DNA of 64,000 bases from Anaerolineaceae bacterium (lineage in GTDB: Bacteria > Chloroflexota > Anaerolineae > Anaerolineales > Anaerolineaceae). Shown here one piece after another: positions 1 through 7,938 of the stretch. A program made the translations under genes and the position numbers. Under the pieces are notes generated by a model, which saw nothing but the letters and a program-made list of their open reading frames with translations, was not told the origin of the DNA and did not search any database. The DNA lies in NCBI GenBank assembly GCA_016841445.1, contig JAENZD010000002.1:434001-498000 (forward strand). The letters run 5' to 3'. How positions within the stretch are numbered: position 1 is the stretch's first letter; each line of letters starts with the position of its first letter.

Positions 1-1198
1 CCAGGTCGCTCTCGTGCTTACCGAAGGAGAGCACCACGTGCTGTCCGTTGTCAAGATTATTGATCATTTCCTGCAGGGCATTGCCGGCTGCTTCTTCTAC
101 GATATATGGGGCATTGAAAAGCCGGCGCAGCTTGGAATGTAAGGCTTCTGCGGCTGCTGGATGCACGCCGGCACCATCTGCCCAGGCAGCCACGCTGTCC
201 GGTGCGGGTGAGCGTTTGCCTTCATCATCGAAGATATAAGCGTTGACCCGCATGTGTTTGAATTCATGAAACCAATCATTGTGGAAGGTATTCCGCAGGG
301 CTTCAAGCGTGGTGGGTGTGGTCTCCCGCAAGTTGAGCTCCTGTGAAAGCATGAGCACATCCTCGGGGGTGATATCCGATTCAGCGATCTCGAGGGTGTA
401 ATCGGGGGTTGCACCACGAATGGTCGCACCCCGCCCCAAACCGACCATGCGCACTTTGGAGGCGAACTTACCTTTCAAGCCGGGTACCCGTAAGCCGGTA
501 TCAGAGGCGGTGTCATCAGGCCCGTATTCGTTGTGCATGTCAAAGATCAGAACGGAGGTTTTTCCTCGCTGGATCAGCCCAGCCAGGATCACGCGGGTCA
601 GGAAGGATTTGCCGGTGCCGGTTGCACCGAAGATGCCTGCTGAGCGCTGGACCAGTTTATCGAGATCGACGCACACCGGGTGTCTGCCTTCGATGGTATT
701 GCCAATCCTGAAGAAGCCTCTCTCCCCTTCCTTCCCGAAGATCTCTGCGATATCACCGGCATTTGCCAAACGTACCTGGGCGTGGTGTTGGGGTACCGTC
801 TTGACCGGTTCTGGGCGGATTTGCTCTTCAAGCACTTTCTGGAACCAGGCATTATAAGCCGGATCATCCGGTTCAGGACCGCGCTCCATCATCAGCGCGG
901 TTAAGATCTCAAGGTTGGTATAGAGGGTTTGCCCATGCAGCAGCTTGGAGAGGTGCACTGGCAGGCGGATTTCACTTTGCTCATCGGCGAAGCGCGGGTC
1001 AGTTGACCCTAAAAACAGGTCAGTGACAAGGCCGTAAAACAGCCAGCCCCCGCTCTCTACCACCACAAAAGCACCTTCCTGGACGGTTTGAGCCGGGACG
1101 GACAGCCGGGCTTGCAGGTTGGCTTTGAGCCCGCCGCCCACAATATAGCCGATGGGGCCTGTGTTACTTTGAGGGTTATGATTGGTTTGTTCACTCAT
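1..1198 (-). CDS. herA: HerA-family DNA translocase/helicase, N-terminal part (cut by window edge)
   Basis: Partial gene; the first 399 codons are visible and it runs off the left edge. An N-terminal beta-rich HAS-barrel-type region occupies about the first 130 residues. A RecA-like ATPase core follows with Walker A GATGTGKS at about residues 191-198 and a Walker B-like LIFDMHNEYG about 20 residues later. In this family HerA forms a hexameric motor that works with the nuclease NurA in DNA end processing. The partner nurA lies two genes upstream in the same operon, which supports the call. The chosen ATG lies 29 bases after the stop of the upstream gene. Seen: motifs and operon. Known: HerA-NurA partnership. 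Inferred: a role in DNA repair rather than phage defence. Confidence 0.88.
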   Translation of the reverse strand, partial: MSEQTNHNPQSNTGPIGYIVGGGLKANLQARLSVPAQTVQEGAFVVVESGGWLFYGLVTDLFLGSTDPRFADEQSEIRLPVHLSKLLHGQTLYTNLEILTALMMERGPEPDDPAYNAWFQKVLEEQIRPEPVKTVPQHHAQVRLANAGDIAEIFGKEGERGFFRIGNTIEGRHPVCVDLDKLVQRSAGIFGATGTGKSFLTRVILAGLIQRGKTSVLIFDMHNEYGPDDTASDTGLRVPGLKGKFASKVRMVGLGRGATIRGATPDYTLEIAESDITPEDVLMLSQELNLRETTPTTLEALRNTFHNDWFHEFKHMRVNAYIFDDEGKRSPAPDSVAAWADGAGVHPAAAEALHSKLRRLFNAPYIVEEAAGNALQEMINNLDNGQHVVLSFGKHESDL

Positions 1199-1226
1199 GA
1201 TTTTCGCCGTCTCTTATAATGTAGGG

Positions 1227-1823
1227 TTATATCTCACTGACTGCGCCGAGAATGTCCATCAGTTGCTGGTAGTCATCCCGCATGAGGATGATCAGCTCCT
1301 GCAGGGCACGTTCAACCCAATCCGAGTTTCCTGCCTCATCCTGTGCTTTTTTAGCCTGGATCAGGTGGGCAGCCAGGAGTTCCTCGACCGGTTTATCCCG
1401 ATCCCTCAGGATTTGCCTGAAGTAGCCAAACCTTCCGCCGCTGGTAAAGCGCACCACTTCCTCAGATGTGCACAGGAAGATCGCGTCCAGGCTGAGGGGC
1501 GGCCGGGGCGGCAGCAGGTGTGTGATCTGCCCGTCCTGTTCATACCCTAACGCCAGCACGCCGATTTCAACCGGCACATTGCGGTTTTGGCGGTTATCCT
1601 GCAGCACTTCCTCCGGCACTTCGGCCGCGGTGATCAGCTGTCGTACCAGCCCGTCATCATCAATGTGGATATCATAGATCAGCCCGTAGACCTGGGTGTT
1701 ATCTGCCAGCGGCACACGCACCAGCGCGCCAAAACTGGGCGCGTCGAGCTGGTTCACCCGGCAGCCGACCACAAAACCTGTGGTTCCGGAGCGTAATAAG
1801 CGTCCCATTGCTATTTCGTTCAT
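1227..1823 (-). CDS. HAS-barrel-like protein of the nurA-herA operon
   Basis: This 198-residue protein has a beta-rich N-terminal half (segments such as TTGFVVGCRVNQ and FGALVRVPLADN) resembling the HAS barrel found at the N-terminus of HerA and ATP synthase subunits. Its C-terminal half is alpha-helical, roughly residues 125-198. It has no Walker motif, signal peptide or membrane span. Its ATG overlaps the nurA stop by four bases, and herA starts 29 bases downstream, so translation is probably coupled. It may be an accessory subunit or adaptor of the NurA-HerA complex. That role is inferred from position and barrel resemblance only. An alternative is a small scaffold specific to this lineage. 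Confidence 0.7.
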   Translation of the reverse strand: MNEIAMGRLLRSGTTGFVVGCRVNQLDAPSFGALVRVPLADNTQVYGLIYDIHIDDDGLVRQLITAAEVPEEVLQDNRQNRNVPVEIGVLALGYEQDGQITHLLPPRPPLSLDAIFLCTSEEVVRFTSGGRFGYFRQILRDRDKPVEELLAAHLIQAKKAQDEAGNSDWVERALQELIILMRDDYQQLMDILGAVSEI

Positions 1824-3004
1824 CCCTCATACCTCGTTTTCCCGGTGGGTAAGTCTTTATGATACTGCTTATTTGATTTTTCATCGACGGGGATCCCCCG
1901 GCGTTCGAATTCTGTCATGATCATCGCCTCCACATGTTCGTGCTCAGCCAGGCTCACGACAGCAACCTCATGTGCCCTGTGGAGGATATAGGGGTAGGGG
2001 CGTGTCCCCATGATGCGAGCTTGTTCCAGAAGAGCGCTTTGTATAAAACCCAGTTTTTCCTTATCCTTCGCGACCCATTTCGGCACCTCCACCCGCGCCA
2101 GGTGAGGTTTCCCCGCCAGGCCGGCGTTGATGTAGAAGAAATGCAAGCCCAGGTCGCCACGGAAGCGCAGCCCGATCTGAGAAAAGATGCTGAACACCGC
2201 TGAACGGTCGCCTGGATTTTGCAGGTGGTCAATAAAAAGCTGAGTGTCTTTGATCCCCGCCAGGCGCCGCTGATGGGACGGGGTTTCCAGCTCGATATCG
2301 CTCAACTGCACCAGCTCTAACATTCGCCCGACCAGGTCAGAACCGGGTTTGTCGACATAGCCCAGGGTTATCAGGTTTTGAGCTTGAAGCTGCTCCAAAA
2401 CGGTGATGTATTGATCGAGGGATTTGTTGAAGCCTTCGCTTTCCTGGGGCTCTCTGTAGAGTTCGAGCGGGCCGTCCGTCATCGAAATGGCGGGTTGGAT
2501 CAGATCCTCAGCAAAATCTACCAGGGCTTGCCGTTCAAGGAGGTCACGCTTGAGAGCGACTGCACCTTCTGAGATCAGCCTGCCGCCGGATGTGTAGAGC
2601 AACTCCAGGTCCAGAAGCTGGCTCTGGGTCAGGATTTGCGGCGCTTCCCCGGAACCGCGCACCATTTTCACCAAGCCGATGTTGATCACCCCAAAGGCGA
2701 CCCTGGTATGACGGCTGGGGTTGATCTGAGAGCCGTCCGCCGCCAGCAGGGTGAAGGTTTCAGGCAGGGCAGGGGCTGGAATGGCGGCATCCAGAGCTTC
2801 ATCCGTGGGTACGGCACAGCGCAGGTGGGGATTGAGGTCTGCTGCCCGGCTGATCCGGTTCTTGAGCTCATCCAGGCGGTTGGCAAAGCCAGAAAGCAGG
2901 TCAGAAGCTTCACACTGGCGTGAGGTGAGCTTTTCATGCCGGGCTTTGGCCTGGGCGCCAAAGTCCCTGAGTTTTTGCTGGATGTCAATCAGGTTAATGG
3001 GCAT
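1820..3004 (-). CDS. nurA: NurA-family DNA repair nuclease
   Basis: A 394-residue protein with the NurA-domain signature LAADGSQINPSRH near residues 86-98; the Asp is expected to bind catalytic metal. Later conserved segments include MTDGPL, YVDKPGSDLV and PYILHRAHEVAVV near the C-terminus. NurA nucleases resect DNA ends together with the HerA motor. The N-terminal 75 residues look helical or coiled-coil. It is the first gene of a three-gene minus-strand operon with the HAS-barrel protein (4-base overlap) and herA. The length is in the normal range for the bacterial form. Function is well supported by motif plus operon, but no biochemical activity can be read from sequence. Confidence 0.88.
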   Translation of the reverse strand: MPINLIDIQQKLRDFGAQAKARHEKLTSRQCEASDLLSGFANRLDELKNRISRAADLNPHLRCAVPTDEALDAAIPAPALPETFTLLAADGSQINPSRHTRVAFGVINIGLVKMVRGSGEAPQILTQSQLLDLELLYTSGGRLISEGAVALKRDLLERQALVDFAEDLIQPAISMTDGPLELYREPQESEGFNKSLDQYITVLEQLQAQNLITLGYVDKPGSDLVGRMLELVQLSDIELETPSHQRRLAGIKDTQLFIDHLQNPGDRSAVFSIFSQIGLRFRGDLGLHFFYINAGLAGKPHLARVEVPKWVAKDKEKLGFIQSALLEQARIMGTRPYPYILHRAHEVAVVSLAEHEHVEAMIMTEFERRGIPVDEKSNKQYHKDLPTGKTRYEG

Positions 3005-3069
3005 TTATTCCTCGAGAAAATCGAACAAGTGTTTTGATATTGTAAGGTTAATTTGCTGGGATGACAAGA

Positions 3070-3330
3070 GAAGGATGGTGAATGGTGAGTGGTGAGTGGT
3101 GAATGGTCAATTAGGAACCAGGAATCAGGATTTAAGCCGGTAGATGGTAGCTTGTACCAGTTAGAATGAATCAGGTAGAAGGTAGCAGGATTTAAGCTAG
3201 TAGCTGGTAGCTGGTGGTTTGTAGTTGGTCATCCTTCAACGGTCATCTGTCTTTGGTCATTTCCTTTCAGCTTTCACCTTTAAGCTTTTAGCTTTCACCT
3301 GTCACCTCAATGATTGCAGCGCGGTGGGAT
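3070..3330. repeat. Degenerate intergenic repeat tract, copy 1
   Basis: The stretch is built of short imperfect words such as GGTGAATGGTGAGTGG, TAGCTGGTAGCTGGTG (3201-3216) and CTTTCAGCTTTCACC. The same words recur at about 11585, 25370, 53010 and 58915, always between genes. The second half (about 3215-3290) is closely similar in order to 11680-11800. No gene is supported here. Confidence 0.7.
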
Positions 3331-3393
3331 CAGCTTTACGTTTACAAATTAAGCCCTTCACCTCACACAACCTTAATATATTTTTAATCTTCC

Positions 3394-3422
3394 TTGATAG
3401 AATCGTTGGATTAATTTATAAT
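3394..3422 (+). promoter_or_regulatory. Sigma70-type promoter of cohesin/dockerin block 1
   Basis: TTGATA (3394-3399), a 17-base spacer and TATAAT (3417-3422). The same arrangement, with an almost identical spacer end GATTAATT, stands at 11854-11882 in front of the second block. Transcription would start near 3429, giving a leader of about 465 nt. Confidence 0.65.
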
Positions 3423-3893
3423 GTAGTAGTCCGAAGATATCTTATGGCTTTGGTAATCGCTTTACAATGCATCATAATCGATCAGTGGGATGACCAAAGA
3501 TTGGGCATTACAACTTACCAGAATGAAACCTGGAAGGGGAGCGTTTGGATTGAACCATAAACACAAAACTGTTCAAATTGTGATTAATGATGACAGAATA
3601 ATTACTACTGCACTCGGCCGGATTAAATATTGCCGGCTGTTTTGATCTATTGGGGCTGAAGTGTCAATAATTTCAAACATCAAAGGGATGAACATTGATT
3701 TTTAAATGAACAACCATTGCGAATGTGTGACGAAAACCTTGTCATTATATTGTTTCATCCAGAATGAGAGAAGGAGGTTGTTATTAGGGTAAGTTTTGGA
3801 GGTATAAAGCTTCTCGAGGGGCGTAAAGAGAACCTCGTGTGAATGATGCACTATTGTGCAGAAAACCAGACTATTTGTGGAGGAATAGATAAA
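3423..3893 (+). promoter_or_regulatory. Long conserved 5' leader of the first dockerin gene
   Basis: About 470 nt lie between the promoter and the ATG at 3894 without a credible gene. Several blocks match the leader at 11883-12347 in the same order: CTGGAAGGGGAG, a GCCGG/CCGGC hairpin followed by TGTTTT (about 3617-3645), CTTGTCATTAT, GAGAGAAGGAGG-like, and a CGAGG/CCTCG hairpin with a purine-rich loop (about 3815-3838). A strong ribosome binding site GGAGG lies just before the start. Conservation in a paralogous position suggests a regulatory RNA leader, class unknown. Confidence 0.5.
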
Positions 3894-6833
3894 ATGAAAA
3901 TTCATAAAAAATTATTTAAGGCTTTTGGCGCATTACTGGTTACAGCGCTGCTGTTTGCAGCGGTGCCAATGAACGAGGTTGAAGCGGCAACGCTTTGTGT
4001 CAATCCTGGTGGCACGGATGGCTGTTATGCGTCTATCCAGGCAGCTGAAGGTGCTGCAAGCGTGGGGGATATCATCGTCGTTGCCGATGGCACCTATGAT
4101 ATGACATCCGAAGGGGCAACAGCCGGCCAGCAAGGTTTGATCAATATTTATACACAGGTCACCATCATGGCAGAAGAAGATGGTAATGGCGTGCGGCCAG
4201 TAATTGATGCCACGGGCGTTGACGGTGTATTCAAGATCCATCATTCCGAATTCTTTGGAGGCCAGGTGGTCATTGAAGGTTTCGAAATCACCGGCGATCC
4301 GAGTGCAGGAATTGCCATCACATCAGCCATGTGTGACTCGGCTGATCCTGCAGCCGTGATCATTCAGGATAATGTTTTCCATGGGATGATCGGCGGGATT
4401 GATGCCTGGGGTACTGGCTTTTGTAATATTGGCGAAGGTGAAGAACCCCGCGTGGAAAACCTTGTAATTTCTGGCAATGAATTCTATGATCTGGGTCTTG
4501 ATGGAGTCCAGGAAGGTTTTGGGATTTTGCTGGAAGGGCTCAGCGATTGGACGGAGGCCGGGAGTACTTTTGCCGCCGTGGTTGAAAACAACATCTTCCA
4601 CGATTTACAAAATAACGGAGCTAATCCAAGCGGCGGTATTGTCCTGGAAGAACCAGGGGCAGCGACGCCCAAACCCGGCAATGTCTTAATTTCAGGGAAT
4701 GTGTTTAATTCTGGTGTGGGCATGAATATCGCGATTTTTACCAGTGATGTTGCGACAACGGATATTTCATTGAACAATTTCAACAATTCTGGATACGATG
4801 TTTATAATACGACCGCCGGGGTGGTTGATGCTTCTCCCAACTGGTGGGGCAGTGTTGAAGGACCTGGTAGCGGTTTGATTTTGGGTGATGCTGAAACCAA
4901 TCCCTGGTGCGGCGAATCAGCCTGCAGCTTCCTGATCCACGATGTCGTGCCGGAAGGGGCAGAAACCCCCGGTGAGGCCCTTGTAAGGGTTCTTGGGAGC
5001 ACAGCAGAAGGCGATGAGGTTCAAGTTCCTGCAGGCACCTATGCTGTACCTGGCGGTTTTACGCTGGATGTCCCTGGCGTGCAAGTTTTTCTGGCTGATG
5101 GTGTGGTGATTGAAAACGAATCACCCTGTTTTACCGTCACAGCGAATAATACGAAAATCACTGCTGAGAGCCTTGGCGGGGCAGTCTGTACGCCGACTGC
5201 GACCTCAAATGGTATTGATGTTAATGCAGGCCTGACGGGTGTGACGATCGAAGGGATTGAGATCAGCGGTGAAACCGGCACACATGGAATTTACTTTGCT
5301 GGCGCCGTCACGGATGTGATCATCCGGGATATGTATATCCATGATATGGCGGCAGGCGATGGCGTTCATTTCACGGCAGAACCCGGTGGGTATGTTGAGA
5401 TCAAAGGAAACCTCTTTGAAAATAACTTTGGTTTTGGTGTGAATAACGCGGCTGGTACGACAGATATCGACGCGACCTACAATGCCTGGGGTGATTATGC
5501 TGGACCTGCTGGCCCAAGCGGCGACGGTGTGAGCACTTTTGTGGATGCTGACCCATGGACGCATGTGGATGTTTTCACGGGTTGGGTTGATGCTTCATCC
5601 CGCTATGAAGACGAGTTGGCCTATAACGATGGCAAGACCATCACTTACGAGGTGAAAGCGAACCTGCAAAATGCGATTGGCGCTGAATTCACCCTGAATT
5701 TCGATCCAGCGTATTTGCAGGTTGTAAGTGTCACAAATGGATCTGTCTTTACCCTGGCAGAAAACCTGGTCGCTGTGGATTATGATAACGTGGCTGGAAC
5801 GGTCACCTTTAATGCCGCTGCAACATCTGCACAAAACGGGGCAGGCCTGGTGCTGTATACGGTTGAGTTTGAGGATGTGGCGGTTACAACCGCTGCGAAC
5901 GCGTTAACCTTTGGTGGAGAGGAACATTTTGCAATGAACCCTGGTATGGGTTCATCATTAAATATTTATGCCTCAGCATTGACCGGTACAACAGATGTGA
6001 ATATTTACGACCTGCCGACCCTTTCGATTAACCCGCTGGCGACCTTTGCCGTGGGAAATGCCAAGGAATTTACGCTCACGGTTACCAATCCGGCGACCGG
6101 GCGTGCCTACACTGATTTGAATGTTGACCTGGGTGTTCCTGCAGGCGCTGTCCTCGAATATTGGAATGTTGGTGCCTGGAGTGCTTATGTGGATGGTGTC
6201 GATATTGGTGCTTTGGAGGTCGATGATACTGCGGATGTGCTGTTCCGCATTACATTTGCTGACCCGGGTGCAAATCTCGTATCGGTTGATCTGAATGATG
6301 GCAGCATCTTCCTCGTAACAGATGACTTTTCTTTCACTGTACTGGATTCCTATACGGTGACCGGTTCAGTTCAACTGCAAGGACGATCGGTACGTGAAGG
6401 CGTGATTTTAAAGCTGTTCAACCTGGATTACCCTGAATACACCTATGAAACAACCTCGGTCGAGCTGATCTCCGGAAACTTTGAATTTACAGATGTAGCT
6501 TATGGGAATTACCGGATCGAAGTGGTGCAGGACCGCTACCTGGATATTGTCCAAACCAGTGCGGTTACCTTCCTCATCAATGGGGACCTCGCCCTAGAAC
6601 GCCTCGAACTTCGAGGTGGTGACGTGGATAACAGCGAAAAGGTTGATATCGCCGATGCTTCAATCGTCGGTACGAATTATGGGAGCACCGGCAGTAATGC
6701 TGCGGATGCGAACTTCGATGAAAAAGTAAATATCTTTGACCTGGCTATGGTCGGAGGGAACTATAATTTGCAATCCGATGGGGTACAGGCAGGCACATAT
6801 GCTTACCTGGCCTGGACACCGCTCGGAGACTAA
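3894..6833 (+). CDS. Secreted beta-helix protein with cohesin-like and dockerin domains
   Basis: A 979-residue exported protein. The ATG at 3894 was chosen because it follows GTGGAGGAA at good spacing and begins a standard signal peptide (residues 1 to about 31, core KAFGALLVTALLFAA). Residues about 35-560 are right-handed beta-helix repeats of the pectate-lyase superfold, with SPNWWGS and YNAWGD turns. About 580-695 is cohesin-like (EFTLNFDPAYLQVVSV). A beta-sandwich and a CNA-B-like module follow. A type I dockerin sits at about 907-960, with two calcium-loop halves, DVDNSEKVDIAD and DANFDEKVNIFD. No catalytic residues of a polysaccharide lyase can be assigned, so it is probably an adhesive or structural surface protein. 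A related 1766-residue protein starts at 12348. Cohesin genes follow immediately, the likely partners of its dockerin. Confidence 0.85.
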   Translation: MKIHKKLFKAFGALLVTALLFAAVPMNEVEAATLCVNPGGTDGCYASIQAAEGAASVGDIIVVADGTYDMTSEGATAGQQGLINIYTQVTIMAEEDGNGVRPVIDATGVDGVFKIHHSEFFGGQVVIEGFEITGDPSAGIAITSAMCDSADPAAVIIQDNVFHGMIGGIDAWGTGFCNIGEGEEPRVENLVISGNEFYDLGLDGVQEGFGILLEGLSDWTEAGSTFAAVVENNIFHDLQNNGANPSGGIVLEEPGAATPKPGNVLISGNVFNSGVGMNIAIFTSDVATTDISLNNFNNSGYDVYNTTAGVVDASPNWWGSVEGPGSGLILGDAETNPWCGESACSFLIHDVVPEGAETPGEALVRVLGSTAEGDEVQVPAGTYAVPGGFTLDVPGVQVFLADGVVIENESPCFTVTANNTKITAESLGGAVCTPTATSNGIDVNAGLTGVTIEGIEISGETGTHGIYFAGAVTDVIIRDMYIHDMAAGDGVHFTAEPGGYVEIKGNLFENNFGFGVNNAAGTTDIDATYNAWGDYAGPAGPSGDGVSTFVDADPWTHVDVFTGWVDASSRYEDELAYNDGKTITYEVKANLQNAIGAEFTLNFDPAYLQVVSVTNGSVFTLAENLVAVDYDNVAGTVTFNAAATSAQNGAGLVLYTVEFEDVAVTTAANALTFGGEEHFAMNPGMGSSLNIYASALTGTTDVNIYDLPTLSINPLATFAVGNAKEFTLTVTNPATGRAYTDLNVDLGVPAGAVLEYWNVGAWSAYVDGVDIGALEVDDTADVLFRITFADPGANLVSVDLNDGSIFLVTDDFSFTVLDSYTVTGSVQLQGRSVREGVILKLFNLDYPEYTYETTSVELISGNFEFTDVAYGNYRIEVVQDRYLDIVQTSAVTFLINGDLALERLELRGGDVDNSEKVDIADASIVGTNYGSTGSNAADANFDEKVNIFDLAMVGGNYNLQSDGVQAGTYAYLAWTPLGD

Positions 6834-6843
6834 ACAGAGATCA

Positions 6844-6873
6844 TGCCAGGCTGTGACTTTGCCCAGCCTGGCA
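6844..6873 (+). other. Hairpin after the first dockerin gene
   Basis: A perfect 10-bp stem TGCCAGGCTG / CAGCCTGGCA with a 10-base loop lies 10 bases after the stop codon. No U-tract follows, so it is more likely an mRNA-stabilising or partial-stop hairpin than a full terminator. A hairpin with the same CAGGCTG/CAGCCTG core follows the second dockerin gene. Confidence 0.6.
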
Positions 6874-6917
6874 GCAGATCGGTCAATTGACTGTTGTAAA
6901 AAAAGGAAAATAGGGCA

Positions 6918-6947
6918 GCTTCCCAGTTGAATAAGCAACTGGGAAGC
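6918..6947 (+). other. Perfect 12-bp hairpin before the cohesin-TM gene
   Basis: GCTTCCCAGTTG and CAACTGGGAAGC pair perfectly around a 6-base loop, 17 bases before the ATG at 6965. No T-run follows. It probably modulates expression or stability between the large dockerin protein and the cohesin gene. Confidence 0.55.
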
Positions 6948-6964
6948 ACCTCAGGACTTATTCT

Positions 6965-7915
6965 ATGAAGCGCTCATCTTTGCTCCTGACAATGGCAGTT
7001 TTAATGGCAGGGCTATTTATCATTTCGACAGCCTCAGCCCAATCAGGAGTTGGCCTCTATTTAACTCCCGAACAGGTCAGTGTTCTTCAAGGAAGCATGG
7101 TGACGCTTGAATTAAAGGTGATGGACGGACTCGATGTGAATGCATTTGATGTTGTAATCAACTATGACCAGGACCGTTTGCTGCTAACAGATTGGCAGCA
7201 CGGTGAATATCTGACAGGACTCTTTTGTGTGCATGTGGTTGAAGAAATCGGCCACCTGGAACTGGGCTGCACCCAGGTTGCACAGCCTGCGGTTAGCGGC
7301 AGCGGGACACTGCTGAGCCTGACATTTGAGACACTGGTAGAAGGTGAAGCAGCGGTTGAAATTGCCAGCGCTGAATTGGCTGACCCCAATGGTTCGAAAT
7401 CAACCCCCTGGCTGGGAGATAGCCTGATTATTGTTGAGATACCGACATCTATCCCCACAACAACATTCACACCAACGATCACCGCTACCTGCACAGATTT
7501 GCCGACATCTACGAAAAAACCAAAGCCAACCGCCAGTTCGACGGCTCGGGTGATGCCAGCAATACCATCAACAGGAACACCAACAATAACATTGACGCCA
7601 ACTTCAACCCTCAGCCCAACATGGATTGAGACGGAACAATGGGTGACAACATCCGAACCTTACAACGGCAGCGTTGGCTTGACCGAAACAGCCGCGCCAG
7701 GTGTTAGCACAACACCACTGCCATCCTTTGACCAGGAAACGGGTGTGGATATCAGAAATGTTTTTGCTGAAGAAGAGAATGAGCCTCAAAATACGGAATC
7801 GGGGAAGGAACAAGGCCAAAATGTTTTCCCGTTATCCAAGTACTGGTGGGCTTTCCTTATCGCCGTCATTTTAACAACAGGTTTGGGTGTTTATGCAAAA
7901 ATCAGGCATCATTAA
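6965..7915 (+). CDS. Membrane-anchored cohesin protein
   Basis: A 316-residue protein with a signal peptide (about 1-25), one cohesin domain (about 28-160; NAFDVVINYD, VSGSGTLLSLTF) and a Thr/Pro-rich linker (about 165-230). A hydrophobic C-terminal span, YWWAFLIAVILTTGLGVYA, is followed by a short basic tail. This is the layout of an anchoring scaffoldin: an outward-facing cohesin tethered by its C-terminus. AGGA at 6953-6956 supports the ATG. It follows the dockerin-bearing beta-helix gene and precedes another cohesin gene, so the dockerin of the former is a plausible ligand. Binding is inferred. The cohesin fold call rests on pattern recognition. Confidence 0.8.
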   Translation: MKRSSLLLTMAVLMAGLFIISTASAQSGVGLYLTPEQVSVLQGSMVTLELKVMDGLDVNAFDVVINYDQDRLLLTDWQHGEYLTGLFCVHVVEEIGHLELGCTQVAQPAVSGSGTLLSLTFETLVEGEAAVEIASAELADPNGSKSTPWLGDSLIIVEIPTSIPTTTFTPTITATCTDLPTSTKKPKPTASSTARVMPAIPSTGTPTITLTPTSTLSPTWIETEQWVTTSEPYNGSVGLTETAAPGVSTTPLPSFDQETGVDIRNVFAEEENEPQNTESGKEQGQNVFPLSKYWWAFLIAVILTTGLGVYAKIRHH

Positions 7916-7938
7916 ATGTGGAAGTGAGGATAACTCTC

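Noticed and set aside
3423-3893. Leader as a known riboswitch (c-di-GMP or ydaO/c-di-AMP type), because of GGGG-x-GAA and AACC segments
   Set aside because: The order of conserved words differs from the consensus I know for these classes, and key segments are missing. It is kept as an unclassified conserved leader.
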